This document shows positions 1-8,932 of a stretch of DNA of 64,000 bases, one piece after another. Numbering within the stretch: the first letter of the stretch is position 1; each line of letters starts with the position of its first letter. The notes under the pieces are model-generated. The model saw nothing but the letters and a program-made list of their open reading frames with translations, was not told where the DNA came from and ran no database searches. Source of the stretch: Hoyosella levis (GTDB lineage: Bacteria > Actinomycetota > Actinomycetes > Mycobacteriales > Mycobacteriaceae). Both the position numbers and the translations under genes were made by a program. The stretch covers positions 62,001 to 126,000 of the forward strand of contig NZ_BQYM01000002.1 of NCBI RefSeq assembly GCF_026008515.1. The letters are read 5' to 3'.

Positions 1-1316
1 TGCACCAGCGATTGGATGAGCGCCGTGGCGTGGGCACCCATCAGGTGCGCGCCCACAATCAGTCCTGACGATCGTTCCACGAGGATCTTGCAGAAGCCCT
101 CGGGATCATCCATCGCCCACCCGTAGGCGACATCCTTGTAGTCGAATACCGACTCGACGACATCCATCCCTTGCTCGCGAGCCATCTCGCTGGTCAGGCC
201 CACCGTCGCGATCTGCGGCGAGGTGAATACCCCCGACGGCACCGCCCGGTGATCGGCCTCGATCAGCTCGTCCGGATGCAGCAGGTTGTGCTGCACCACG
301 CGCGCCTCATGGTTTGCGACATGCTTGAGCATCCACGGCGAGCACACGTCGCCGAGCGCCCACGTCCCGTCAGCGGTGGCGCGCTGGTACTCGTCCACGA
401 CGATCCGCCCGTCCTCGTGCACGTGCACCGAGGTGTTCCCCAGGCCCAGGTCCTCGGTGCTAGGAGCGCGGCCGGTGGCGGCGAGCAGCGCTGCGCACTC
501 GAGCACCTCCCCGGTGGACAAGGCAACGCGAGCCCCGCCCGGTGATTCCTCCACCGCGGTGACCTCGGCGTTCAGGCGAACTCTCCACTGCTTGCCGGCG
601 AGCGCGGTGAAGCGCTGCGAGATCTCCCCGTCATGGTGCCGCAGCAGCGCGGGGCCACGCTCGACGATCGTGACCTCCACCCCGAGCGCGGAGAAGACGT
701 GCGCGAACTCGGCGGCGATGAAGCCACCGCCCACGATCACCAACCGATCCGGTAGCTGCGGGATCCGCATGATGTCATCGGAGGTATAGACCGGAACCCG
801 GCCGCTCGCCACAGCCTCGAAGGTGGAGAACTGGGCGGGGATCGTGGCGCGCGAGCCCGTGGCGATGACGATCTGATCAGCGCTGATCCGCTCGCTGCCA
901 CGGCCGCTAGCACTGGCCCCGGCGCGTGCCGGCGCATCGATCGCGGGCTCGAGCTCGAGGACATGATCCTCGACGAACCGTGCTCGCGTGGAGTAGACCG
1001 TGACGTTTGGGTTGTCCTCGCGGAACTGCTTCGCGGCGGCCACATTGGCATCGATGCGGGAAAAGACTCGATCGACGATCGACGGCCAGTCGACCGCCTC
1101 CAGCCGGGCAGTGATGCCGAAGCGAGCGGCATCGCGGACGTGGTTGGCCACGTCCGCCGTGTAGACGAACATCTTGGTGGGGATGCACCCGACATTGAGG
1201 CACGTCCCGCCGAACTTGTTCGCCTCGATGATCGCGATCTTCTTGCCCGCGAACTTGCGATTGGCGATCATGTTGCCGGAACCGGCCCCGATGATCGCGA
1301 TGTCATAGTGCTCCAC
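1..1316 (-). CDS. mtr: Mycothione reductase, C-terminus cut by window edge
   Basis: FAD-dependent pyridine nucleotide-disulfide oxidoreductase that reduces mycothione (oxidised mycothiol) with NADPH in the cytoplasm, keeping the actinobacterial thiol pool reduced. About 438 residues are visible. The N-terminal FAD-binding motif GAGSGN is at residues 10-15. The redox-active pair is in GGTCLNVGCIPTKM, Cys39 and Cys44. A second dinucleotide motif, VIVGGGFIAAEF, lies mid-protein, and the FAD motif ALGD plus the stretch HVANHEARVVQHN follow, all as in M. tuberculosis Mtr. The GTG start at 1316 has a GGAGG site 7 nt upstream. The dimerisation domain, including the expected C-terminal His-Pro motif, lies outside the window. 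The neighbouring hydrolase and mqo also neighbour mtr in M. tuberculosis, which supports the assignment over other flavoprotein disulfide reductases. Confidence 0.95.
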   Translation of the reverse strand, partial: MEHYDIAIIGAGSGNMIANRKFAGKKIAIIEANKFGGTCLNVGCIPTKMFVYTADVANHVRDAARFGITARLEAVDWPSIVDRVFSRIDANVAAAKQFREDNPNVTVYSTRARFVEDHVLELEPAIDAPARAGASASGRGSERISADQIVIATGSRATIPAQFSTFEAVASGRVPVYTSDDIMRIPQLPDRLVIVGGGFIAAEFAHVFSALGVEVTIVERGPALLRHHDGEISQRFTALAGKQWRVRLNAEVTAVEESPGGARVALSTGEVLECAALLAATGRAPSTEDLGLGNTSVHVHEDGRIVVDEYQRATADGTWALGDVCSPWMLKHVANHEARVVQHNLLHPDELIEADHRAVPSGVFTSPQIATVGLTSEMAREQGMDVVESVFDYKDVAYGWAMDDPEGFCKILVERSSGLIVGAHLMGAHATALIQSLV

Positions 1317-1343
1317 TTCGACCCTCCGGTCCGCGAATTCCGG

Positions 1344-2408
1344 TCAGCGCACCGGTGCGTCGCTCGTTTCCCTGGTCCCCGCTGGCGAGGCGGCATCCGC
1401 TTCCGGCTCCTGGCGGGCGAGCCATCGGAGGAACACATTCATCTCGCGCAAGGCTTCTGACAACGCGGGCTCGTTGGAGAGGAACACATCGTGCCGCGCG
1501 CCCTCGATCGGCACCACGCAGACCCTGTTGCCCACGCAGCCGGACCACTTCGCGATCTGGCGCACATCGAGCACGCAGTCCACATTGTCGATCTCGGGCT
1601 GGTAGTGCGGGGAGAACCACGTCCGGTCCGATCGAAGGATCAACGAGGGCACCCCGCAGTCGAGTCCCCGGTGCAGCTGCAGGTGACCGCGCCGGACCGC
1701 CCTCAGCCACCCGAACCGTGCCGCGTACCCGCCGTAGGGCTTCCACTCGGTATCGAATTCCCACTGGCCGTGGCGATCCCGGTGCAGGCTCGACCCATAG
1801 CCATCGAATTTCGCGTCCTGCGCGATGCGCAGCGGCTGCACCCGGCCCACGGCATCGATCGCCGCGGTGCCCACGCTGCGCAGCCACCAGGATCCCTGCA
1901 TGTCGAACCAGGGGCTATTGAGCACCATGCCAATGATCCCGCGGCCGCTCGCGCCGCCGTCCGACTGCTCGAGCCGGTCAAGCCACAACGGCAGGATCAG
2001 CCCGCCCGTGGAGTGGGCCGAGACAACGATGCGATCCCCAGCCCCCGGGCCAAGCTCGCCCCGCATGATGTCGATCGACGCGCCGAGCTCCTCGTCGTAG
2101 ACCGCGAGATCGGTCACAAAATGTGGCGTGAGGCCGGGGCGCTGGGAACGTCCGCACTTGCGTAGATCAAGTGCGTAGAACGCGTGCCCCGCAGCAGCGA
2201 AAGCCTCGGCAAGATGCCGCTGGAAAAAATAGTCCGAGTACCCGTGCACATAGAGCGCAGCGCTGTGAGCAGCAGGAAAACGGCCCGCTGGAGGAACGTA
2301 GCGCACCAGCGTGGCCACGATCTCGCCCTCCCCGTCCGGATCGGCGCCCAGCTCGATCGTGCGCTGCTCGAAGTCTTCCCCCAGGATGTCCGCGGTCCAT
2401 GTGGTCAC
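1344..2408 (-). CDS. Alpha/beta hydrolase, lysophospholipase-like (Rv2854 type)
   Basis: Serine hydrolase of the S33/Hydrolase_4 type, about 354 residues, probably cytosolic because no signal peptide is seen. After ALYVHGYSDYFF (strand and oxyanion region) comes the nucleophile elbow SAHSTGG, an A-x-S-x-G variant of GxSxG. A late GARHDVF supplies the likely catalytic His. The natural substrate is unknown; monoacylglycerol or lysophospholipid is only a family-level guess. The GTG start at 2408 is preferred over TTG at 2411: there is no ribosome-binding site, but a TAAGGT -10 box at 2415-2420 lies 6 nt before it, suggesting a leaderless mRNA. The gene runs toward mtr with a 27-nt gap, so the two are probably cotranscribed. 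Confidence 0.85.
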   Translation of the reverse strand: MTTWTADILGEDFEQRTIELGADPDGEGEIVATLVRYVPPAGRFPAAHSAALYVHGYSDYFFQRHLAEAFAAAGHAFYALDLRKCGRSQRPGLTPHFVTDLAVYDEELGASIDIMRGELGPGAGDRIVVSAHSTGGLILPLWLDRLEQSDGGASGRGIIGMVLNSPWFDMQGSWWLRSVGTAAIDAVGRVQPLRIAQDAKFDGYGSSLHRDRHGQWEFDTEWKPYGGYAARFGWLRAVRRGHLQLHRGLDCGVPSLILRSDRTWFSPHYQPEIDNVDCVLDVRQIAKWSGCVGNRVCVVPIEGARHDVFLSNEPALSEALREMNVFLRWLARQEPEADAASPAGTRETSDAPVR

Positions 2409-2536
2409 CAAAACACCTTATCGCGCATACTGCTAGAACACAGATGAGGCAGGATGGAAGACACCGCACGCGGACCTGCGCGCACGGTGACAGCATCACG
2501 CTCGTGGACCCGCTAGGGTCTATGGGAGGTTGATGG

Positions 2537-4252
2537 GTGCCGAACGACCGGACAAGAAAGTTGAGTCCAGTGCCAGAACATGATGCGCATGACCGGAGCA
2601 ACGCTTCGAGCGGCGGCGATACCGAGCAGTCGGTCGATGTCGCGCTGATCGGCGCGGGAATCATGAGCGCCACGCTCGGATCCCTGCTGACCGAGCTCGA
2701 GCCCGACTGGACCGTCTCGCTGTTCGAGCGGCTCGACGCCGCCGCCGCCGAGAGCAGCGACCCCTGGAACAACGCCGGGACGGGCCACTCCGCGCTGTGC
2801 GAGCTGAACTACACGCCGCAGAATCCCGACGGCAGCGTCAGCATCGACAAGGCGATCGACATCAACGAGCGCTTCCAGGTATCGCGACAGTACTGGGCCT
2901 ACGCCGTCGAGAAGGGCATCCTCGGCAACCCCTCGAAGTTCATCAATCCTGTGCCGCACATCAGCTTCGTGCATGGCGAGGACAACGTGAAGTACCTGCG
3001 CAAGCGGTACGACGCGCTCGCGGCAGAGACGGTCTTCGAGGGCATCCAGTACACGCAGGACCCCAACACGTTCGCCGAGTGGCTGCCACTGATGGCGCGC
3101 AAGCGCGATTACAGCGACCCGATCGCCCTCAACCGCTTCGACCTCGGCACCGACGTCGACTTCGGGGCCCTGACCCGGCAGCTGCTCACCCACCTCGGTG
3201 CCTTCGGCTACGACGTGCGGTTCGGGCACGAGGTCGCCAACATCTCCAAGCAGAGCGACGGCCGCTGGAAGCTCAACGTGCGCAACGTCCGCACAGGTGC
3301 CAAGCGCACCGTGATCGCCCGGTTCGTCTTTGTTGGTGCCGGCGGAGGCGCGCTGCCCCTGCTGCAGAAGTCGGGCATCAAGGAGATCAAGGGCTTCGGC
3401 GGGTTCCCCATCAGCGGCCAGTTCCTGCGTTGTTCCAATCCCGACCTGATCAAGCAGCACGAGGCAAAGGTCTACGGAAAGGCGGCCAAGGGCGCGCCCC
3501 CGATGTCCGTACCGCACCTCGATACCCGTGTCATCGCCGGGGAGCGCGGCCTCCTCTTTGGCCCCTACGCGGGCTGGACGCCGAAGTTCCTCAAGGAGGG
3601 CCACCTGACCGATCTCTTCCTCTCGGTCAAGCCCGGCAACATCTTCCAGATGATGAGCGTCGGCATGCACGAGATGGGGCTCACCAAGTACCTCATCGAG
3701 CAGGTGGTGCAGTCCGACCAGACCCGCATCGACGCCATGTCGGAGTTCATCCCCGATGCCGACGGCAAGGATTGGGACCTCATCACCGCCGGGCAGCGCG
3801 TGCAGACGATCCGCACCGGCAAGGACACCAAGGGAACGCTGGAGTTCGGCACCGCGATCGTCGCCGCCGAGGACGGCTCGATCGCGGGCCTGCTGGGCGC
3901 CTCGCCCGGTGCATCGACCTGTGTCTCGGCGATGCTCGAGGTGCTCGAGCGGTGCTTCACCACGCGCTACAAGACGTGGGAGAAGGACCTGGAGCGCATG
4001 ATCCCGTCCGTTGGTCGCCAGCTCAACACCGAGCCTGCCCTCTACCGGGAGCTGTGGGACTGGACCAACAGCGTGCTCAAGCTCGCTCCCGATGCCGCGC
4101 CCGCTGCTGACGCCGCGCCTGTCGAGACCGCGACCGTCGAGACCGCGCCGGTGGAGGTCTCTTCCACTGTCGCTGGCGCTCCCGCCGAGGATGCGGATTC
4201 CGGCGGCGAGTCCTCCGCGCGAACGGCCGGGGAAGCCTCCAGCGAATCGTGA
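2537..4252 (+). CDS. mqo: Malate:quinone oxidoreductase
   Basis: Membrane-associated FAD enzyme that oxidises malate to oxaloacetate and passes electrons to the quinone pool, bypassing NAD-linked malate dehydrogenase. The N-terminal FAD motif [10 protein letters not shown] is near residue 38, followed by [18 protein letters not shown] and [17 protein letters not shown], all typical of Mqo. The core ends near residue 515. The remaining roughly 55 residues are an Ala/Glu/Thr-rich tail (repeated VETA/APVE) that Mqo normally lacks. The GTG start has GGGAGG 7 nt upstream; a TAGGGT -10 candidate sits at 2514-2519. The stop codon overlaps the next start in a GTGA, so translation of the chelatase-like gene is likely coupled. 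The 15-30 residues before the FAD motif are variable, so the start is a little uncertain. Confidence 0.95.
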   Translation: MPNDRTRKLSPVPEHDAHDRSNASSGGDTEQSVDVALIGAGIMSATLGSLLTELEPDWTVSLFERLDAAAAESSDPWNNAGTGHSALCELNYTPQNPDGSVSIDKAIDINERFQVSRQYWAYAVEKGILGNPSKFINPVPHISFVHGEDNVKYLRKRYDALAAETVFEGIQYTQDPNTFAEWLPLMARKRDYSDPIALNRFDLGTDVDFGALTRQLLTHLGAFGYDVRFGHEVANISKQSDGRWKLNVRNVRTGAKRTVIARFVFVGAGGGALPLLQKSGIKEIKGFGGFPISGQFLRCSNPDLIKQHEAKVYGKAAKGAPPMSVPHLDTRVIAGERGLLFGPYAGWTPKFLKEGHLTDLFLSVKPGNIFQMMSVGMHEMGLTKYLIEQVVQSDQTRIDAMSEFIPDADGKDWDLITAGQRVQTIRTGKDTKGTLEFGTAIVAAEDGSIAGLLGASPGASTCVSAMLEVLERCFTTRYKTWEKDLERMIPSVGRQLNTEPALYRELWDWTNSVLKLAPDAAPAADAAPVETATVETAPVEVSSTVAGAPAEDADSGGESSARTAGEASSES

Positions 4253-6252
4253 TCCAGGGCCGCCCCGGCGAACCGGGCGATACGCCCGGCTACCCGTTCA
4301 GCGCGATCGTTGGACAGGACCAGCTGCGCCTTGCCCTGATCCTCTGCGCCATCAACCCCGCCATCGGTGGGGTGCTGGTGCGTGGCGAGAAGGGCACCGC
4401 CAAGTCCACGATCGTGCGAGCCCTCGCCCGCCTGCTGCCGAGTCCGCTCGCGGGAACCGATCAGCACCGGGCCCCGCTGGTGGAGCTGCCCATCGGCGCC
4501 ACCGAGGACAGGGTCGTCGGCTCGATCGACCTCGAGCGTGTCCTGCGCGATAGCGAGCACGCCTTCCGGCCAGGCCTCCTCGCTCGCGCGCACGACGGCG
4601 TCCTGTACGTCGACGAGGTGAACCTGCTGCACGACCACCTCGTCGACGTGCTGCTCGACGCCGCTGCGATGGGGCGGGTACACGTCGAGCGGGACGGGTT
4701 CTCCCACGCCTACCCATCCCGGTTCGTGCTCGTCGGCACCATGAACCCCGAGGAGGGCGAGCTGCGCCCGCAGCTCCTCGACCGCTTCGGCCTCGCCGTC
4801 GACGTCGCCGCCTCCCGCGATCTCGACCTCCGAACGGCTGTTGTGATGCGCCGCCTGGACTACGAGCGTGATCCCCATGCCTTCGCCGATGCCTACGCTG
4901 ACGACGATGCGCAGCTTGCCGGGAGCATCAGCGCAGCGCGTGACGCTGTCGCGGCCGTGCGCCTGCCCGAGCGCGAGGTTCGGCGCATCGCCGCGATCTG
5001 CGCGCGCCTCGACGTGGACGGCATGCGCGCGGACCTCGTGATCGCTCGCACGGCCACCGCGCACGCCGCCTGGCGCGGTGGCAGTGCCGTCACCGAGGAC
5101 GACATCCGCATCGCTGCGGAGCTCGCGCTGCCGCACCGGCGGCGCCGCGACCCGTTCGACGAGACGGGGATGAGCGAGGACGAGCTCGACGACGCGATCA
5201 ACGAGGCGCGTTCCGCAGCAGGCGACTCCGCAGAAGGCGACGACGATGCGCCTGGTGAGACCTCGCCGAGCGAGGCACGCAGTCCCGGTGATGCCGGGGA
5301 GCCCGAGGGCAACGATCCCGACGTGAGGCCCGACGACGACGGGCCCGACGACGACGGGCCCGGCGACGGGCCCGGCGGCGGAGGGGAGCCACCACCGGAA
5401 CCAGCCCCGGGGCAGGGCGGGCAGCCGCGCGAGCAGAAAGCAGGAGCGCCAGGTCCAGGATTCACCGCGCCCCGCTTCGAGCTGCCAGGCCGCGGCTCGG
5501 GCGCAGCGGGCCGCCGTTCCCGATCGGTCTCCCCGCGGGGCCGGATCGTCCGCGATGCGCCCTACACGGGCAGCGGCATGCATGCCCTCGCGACGATCCG
5601 GGCCGCGGCCGCCGAGGTGCCGCGCCGGGGCGGGCTCGCCATCAGGCTCGAGGACATGCGCGGGGCGGCGCGCGAGGACCGCGAGGGCAATCTCGTGATC
5701 TTCCTCGTGGATGCATCTGGCTCGATGGCCGCCCGCGACCGGCTCTCCGCGGTCACGGGAGCCGTGCGATCGCTGCTTCGTGACGCTTACCAACGACGCG
5801 ACAAGGTCGCCGTGATCACCCTGCGTGGCACTAGCGCCGAGATCGTGCTGCCCCCCACGGGCTCGACGGATATCGCGGCCCGTCGCCTGCGCGATCTCCG
5901 CACAGGGGGGCGCACCCCGCTCGCGGAGGGACTGAGCGAGGCTCGCGCGCTCATCCAGCGCGAGCGTCGCCGCGACCCTGATCGGCGGGCCCTTGTCGTG
6001 CTGCTCACCGACGGCCGCGCCACCGCGGGGCCGGATCCCGTCGCGCGCGCCCGGGCCGCGGCCCGGGGCATGGCGAGGGACGGCATCGCCTCGATCACTA
6101 TCGATTGCGAGCAGGGCATGGTGTCCCTGGGCCTTGCCGCCGAACTCGCCCACCACCTCCGGGGTGGATGCGTACGGTTGAACCAGCTGTCCGCCAGTAC
6201 CGTCTCCGGGGTGGTTCGCGCGGCGCGAGGGCCAGGGACCGCCGCGGCCTAG
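4249..6252 (+). CDS. Mg-chelatase-type fusion: AAA+ ATPase (ChlI) and VWA (ChlD) domains
   Basis: A 667-residue fusion in the family of Rv2850c. The AAA+ domain carries Walker [10 protein letters not shown] (residues 46-54) and a Walker B region YVDEVN near 120. An acidic Pro/Gly/Asp linker spans roughly residues 310-400. The C-terminal von Willebrand A domain has the metal-ion site DASGS near 487-491 and LLTDGRAT further on. Such proteins supply the ATPase motor for inserting Mg or Co into tetrapyrroles, normally with a large CobN/ChlH subunit. No large subunit is in the window. Its place directly before cobO and cobB favours cobaltochelatase in cobalamin synthesis, but that is inference from context. 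The start overlaps the mqo stop by 4 nt. Confidence 0.9.
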   Translation: MIQGRPGEPGDTPGYPFSAIVGQDQLRLALILCAINPAIGGVLVRGEKGTAKSTIVRALARLLPSPLAGTDQHRAPLVELPIGATEDRVVGSIDLERVLRDSEHAFRPGLLARAHDGVLYVDEVNLLHDHLVDVLLDAAAMGRVHVERDGFSHAYPSRFVLVGTMNPEEGELRPQLLDRFGLAVDVAASRDLDLRTAVVMRRLDYERDPHAFADAYADDDAQLAGSISAARDAVAAVRLPEREVRRIAAICARLDVDGMRADLVIARTATAHAAWRGGSAVTEDDIRIAAELALPHRRRRDPFDETGMSEDELDDAINEARSAAGDSAEGDDDAPGETSPSEARSPGDAGEPEGNDPDVRPDDDGPDDDGPGDGPGGGGEPPPEPAPGQGGQPREQKAGAPGPGFTAPRFELPGRGSGAAGRRSRSVSPRGRIVRDAPYTGSGMHALATIRAAAAEVPRRGGLAIRLEDMRGAAREDREGNLVIFLVDASGSMAARDRLSAVTGAVRSLLRDAYQRRDKVAVITLRGTSAEIVLPPTGSTDIAARRLRDLRTGGRTPLAEGLSEARALIQRERRRDPDRRALVVLLTDGRATAGPDPVARARAAARGMARDGIASITIDCEQGMVSLGLAAELAHHLRGGCVRLNQLSASTVSGVVRAARGPGTAAA

Positions 6253-6319
6253 CCGCGCGAGCCGGTGATGCCGGCCGCTGGTCCGGAACTGACGTGGCAC
6301 CGAGGACGAAAGGAACACG

Positions 6320-6940
6320 ATGCCCAAAGGCGTACCGGAGCAGGGCTCGATCCCCGACGACGGCTTGACCACCCGGCAGCGCCGCCAGCAACCCGTGCTC
6401 GCGGTCCACACCGGCGCGGGAAAGGGCAAGTCCACCGCCGCGTTCGGGCTGGCGCTGCGGGCCTGGAACCAGGGTTTCGACATCGGGGTGTTCCAGTTCG
6501 TCAAGAGCGCCAAGTGGCGCGTCGGCGAGGAGACCGCCCTGCGTGCCCTCGGTGACGCGCACCTCGCCAGTGGCATTGGTGGCCCCGTCGAGTGGCACAA
6601 GATGGGGGAGGGGTGGTCGTGGATCCGCAAGGAGGGAAACGAAGCCGACCATGCGGCAGCCGCGCGCGAGGGCTGGGCGGAGATCGCGCGCCGGCTCGCG
6701 ACCGAACGGCATCGCTTCTACCTCCTTGATGAGTTCACCTACCCGCTCAAATGGGGCTGGATCGACGTCGGCGAAGTGGTCGAGGCCCTGCGCGCGCGGC
6801 CCGGCAACCAGCATGTGGTGATCACCGGCCGGGACGCGCCCCCGGAGCTCATCGCCGCCGCGGACCTCGTCACCGAGATGACCAAGGTCAAGCACCCCAT
6901 GGACGCGGGGCGCAAGGGCCAGCGGGGCATCGAGTGGTGA
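6320..6940 (+). CDS. cobO: Corrinoid adenosyltransferase (CobA/CobO family)
   Basis: Transfers the 5'-deoxyadenosyl group of ATP to reduced cob(I)yrinic acid a,c-diamide or cobinamide, forming the Co-C bond of adenosylcobalamin. The protein has 206 residues, the usual length. The family P-loop, HTGAGKGKSTAAFG, is at about residues 30-43. DEFTYPLKWGW near 140 and VITGRDAP near 170 are further family hallmarks. ATG at 6320 follows an AAAGGAA ribosome-binding site. Its end overlaps the cobB start in a GTGA, so cobO and cobB are translationally coupled. The 67-nt gap from the chelatase-like gene contains no obvious promoter, consistent with one operon starting at mqo. Confidence 0.95.
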   Translation: MPKGVPEQGSIPDDGLTTRQRRQQPVLAVHTGAGKGKSTAAFGLALRAWNQGFDIGVFQFVKSAKWRVGEETALRALGDAHLASGIGGPVEWHKMGEGWSWIRKEGNEADHAAAAREGWAEIARRLATERHRFYLLDEFTYPLKWGWIDVGEVVEALRARPGNQHVVITGRDAPPELIAAADLVTEMTKVKHPMDAGRKGQRGIEW

Positions 6941-8355
6941 CCGTCCCGGCTGTAGTGCTCGCGGCCCCAGCCTCGGGAAGCGGCAAGACGACACTGGCCA
7001 CCGGCATCATGGGCGCGCTCACGGACCAGGGCATGCGCGTTGCCCCGTTCAAGGTGGGCCCCGACTACATCGACCCCGGTTATCACGGTCTCGCCACGGG
7101 CCGCGTCGGGCGGAACCTCGACGCCGTCCTCACCAGCCCGGAGCTGATCGGTCCGCTCTACCAGCACGGGTCGCGGGGCTGCGACATCGCGGTCATCGAG
7201 GGCGTCATGGGCCTCTTCGATGGCCGTATCGGCAGTGGCGAGCCCGCGATCGGCTCCACGGCGCACATCGCCGCGCTGCTCGGCGCGCCCGTGGTGCTCG
7301 TCGTGGACGTGCGCGGCCACAGCCAGAGCCTCGCCGCGCTCCTTCATGGCTTCGCCACCTTCGATGCCCGTGTGCGCATCGCTGGGGTGATCCTCAACCA
7401 GGTAGGCAGCGAGCGGCACGCGGAGGTGCTGCGGGAAGCGTGCGACCGGGCCGGGATGCCCGTGCTGGGCTGCGTGCCCCGGCTCGATGCCGCCACAGTG
7501 CGCTCCCGGCACCTCGGTCTCGTCACCGCGCGGGAAGGGGGTGCCGCCGCCATGGCCGCGCGCGATGCCATGGTATCGCTGGCGAGCACGCACATCGACC
7601 TCGATGCCATCCGCGCGATCGCGCGGGCGAGCACGCGGGACGAGGCCTGGGATCCAGCGGTGGCAATGCCGCTAGCCGCGGGAGCACAGGAGCGGCGCGA
7701 GCGAGCAGCAGGACCTGCGCGGATAGCCGTGGCGGCGGGGCCTGCCTTCAGCTTTGTCTATGCGGAGCAGGATGAGCTGCTCGAGGCGGCGGGTGCGGAC
7801 ATCGTGCGTTTCGACCCGCTGACCGACCCCTTGCCCCCCAGCACTTCGGGGCTCATCCTGCCTGGTGGGTTCCCGGAGGAGCACGCGGCCGGGCTCGCGG
7901 CGAACTCACTGGTCCGCGCACAGATCCGGGGCGCGATCGAGCTTGGAATGCCCGTGCACGCGGAATGCGCGGGACTGGTCTATCTCGCTCGCGAGCTCGA
8001 CGGCCATGAGATGGTGGGCGCGCTGGACCTGCGCGCGCGGTTCGGGAAGCGGCTCGTCCTCGGGTACCGGGACGCCACCGCGCTCCTCTCGTCGGCGATG
8101 TTCGAGCCGGGGGAGCGCATCACCGGCCACGAGTTCCACCGAACCAGCGTCGATGCTGGTCCAGGGTGGAGCGGAACGGCGGGACAAGCGCAGGTCGCGT
8201 GGGGGTGGCGGGCCCATGATGGCACCGCCGTGCGCGAGGGAATAGTCCATCGCGGGGTGCATGCCTCCTATTTGCATACTCATCCCGTGGCGCGGCCCGC
8301 GGCGATGGCCCGGTTCCTCCAGCGTGCCGCCGCGAGCGCGGGGGTGACAGCGTGA
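6937..8355 (+). CDS. cobB: Cobyrinic acid a,c-diamide synthase
   Basis: ATP- and glutamine-dependent amidation of the a and c side chains of (hydrogeno)cobyrinic acid. The protein has 472 residues. The N-terminal ATP-binding domain begins VVLAAPASGSGKTTLATGIM (P-loop near residue 13), followed by FKVGPDYIDPGYH. The C-terminal class-I-like glutaminase domain has LILPGGFPEEHA and the nucleophile Cys344 in HAECAGLVYLA. GTG at 6937 overlaps the cobO stop by 4 nt and matches where the family begins; the frame is open further upstream, but that part is not CobB-like. A GTGA overlap links it to the next gene. In aerobic-pathway organisms the substrate would be hydrogenobyrinic acid; the pathway type cannot be decided from this window. 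Confidence 0.95.
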   Translation: MTVPAVVLAAPASGSGKTTLATGIMGALTDQGMRVAPFKVGPDYIDPGYHGLATGRVGRNLDAVLTSPELIGPLYQHGSRGCDIAVIEGVMGLFDGRIGSGEPAIGSTAHIAALLGAPVVLVVDVRGHSQSLAALLHGFATFDARVRIAGVILNQVGSERHAEVLREACDRAGMPVLGCVPRLDAATVRSRHLGLVTAREGGAAAMAARDAMVSLASTHIDLDAIRAIARASTRDEAWDPAVAMPLAAGAQERRERAAGPARIAVAAGPAFSFVYAEQDELLEAAGADIVRFDPLTDPLPPSTSGLILPGGFPEEHAAGLAANSLVRAQIRGAIELGMPVHAECAGLVYLARELDGHEMVGALDLRARFGKRLVLGYRDATALLSSAMFEPGERITGHEFHRTSVDAGPGWSGTAGQAQVAWGWRAHDGTAVREGIVHRGVHASYLHTHPVARPAAMARFLQRAAASAGVTA

Positions 8356-8873
8356 TCGTGACAGCGGGGCTGGGGATCTCCTCGCGGGCAAGCCACCTCG
8401 ATGTGCTGGACATGCTGGCCGAGCTCGCGCGGGCAGCCGGGGTGCTCACCTTCGTGGGGGTGGGGACGCTCGAGAGCAAGTCCGGGGCGCCTGCCCTCGT
8501 GCGCGGCGTGGAGGCGTTCGCGCCAATACGCATCGAGGGATTCGGGGCCGCCGAGCTCACCGGGATCCCGGTGCATGCGCCGAGCCGCAGGCTGGAGGCC
8601 ACGGTGGGCACGCCGAGCGTTGCTGAGGCGGCGGCGATCTGCGCTGCACGGAGGCTGACTGGAGCCGCGCGCCGCGCGGGAGATGGCTCGGCACCGATCC
8701 CGCGCCCGGCGTCACTGCTCGGATGGCCCGTTCCGGGGGCCCCCGCAGCGATCGACATGCTGGTGCCCAAGCTGGTGGGGCGCTTCGTGACGGGCGCGGT
8801 GGCGCGGGCCACCTGGGTCGACCAGCCGCAGCGCGGACAGGCCATTGGTGCTGCGGGCATGGCCAGGTACTAG
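8352..8873 (+). CDS. CobE / CbiG C-terminal domain protein of cobalamin synthesis
   Basis: A 173-residue protein whose first ~110 residues match the CobE/GbiG_C fold: a start IVTAGLGISSRAS, a middle segment VGTLESKSGAPAL (family: DxKxxEPGL), then PSRRLEATVGTPSVAEAAAICAA, where GTPSVAEAAA is the most typical motif. In CbiG this domain is fused to the acetaldehyde-releasing domain; stand-alone CobE supports ring contraction and methylation steps in a way that is not well defined. The last ~60 residues (PxPRPASLLGWPVPGAPAA onward) are less familiar and could be a lineage addition. GTG at 8352 overlaps the cobB stop by 4 nt; GTG at 8358 is an alternative. Position inside the cob operon supports the role. 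Confidence 0.75.
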   Translation: MIVTAGLGISSRASHLDVLDMLAELARAAGVLTFVGVGTLESKSGAPALVRGVEAFAPIRIEGFGAAELTGIPVHAPSRRLEATVGTPSVAEAAAICAARRLTGAARRAGDGSAPIPRPASLLGWPVPGAPAAIDMLVPKLVGRFVTGAVARATWVDQPQRGQAIGAAGMARY

Positions 8874-8932
8874 GCTTTGGCAGGTTCGCCGCCACCCTGC
8901 CGGTGGCATGTGGAGTTAAAGGAGCAGCAACG

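Noticed and set aside
4042-6630. 862-codon open frame on the minus strand
   Set aside because: Antisense to mqo and the chelatase-like gene; composition is that of a GC-rich shadow frame (Arg/Gly/His/Asp-rich, no family motif).
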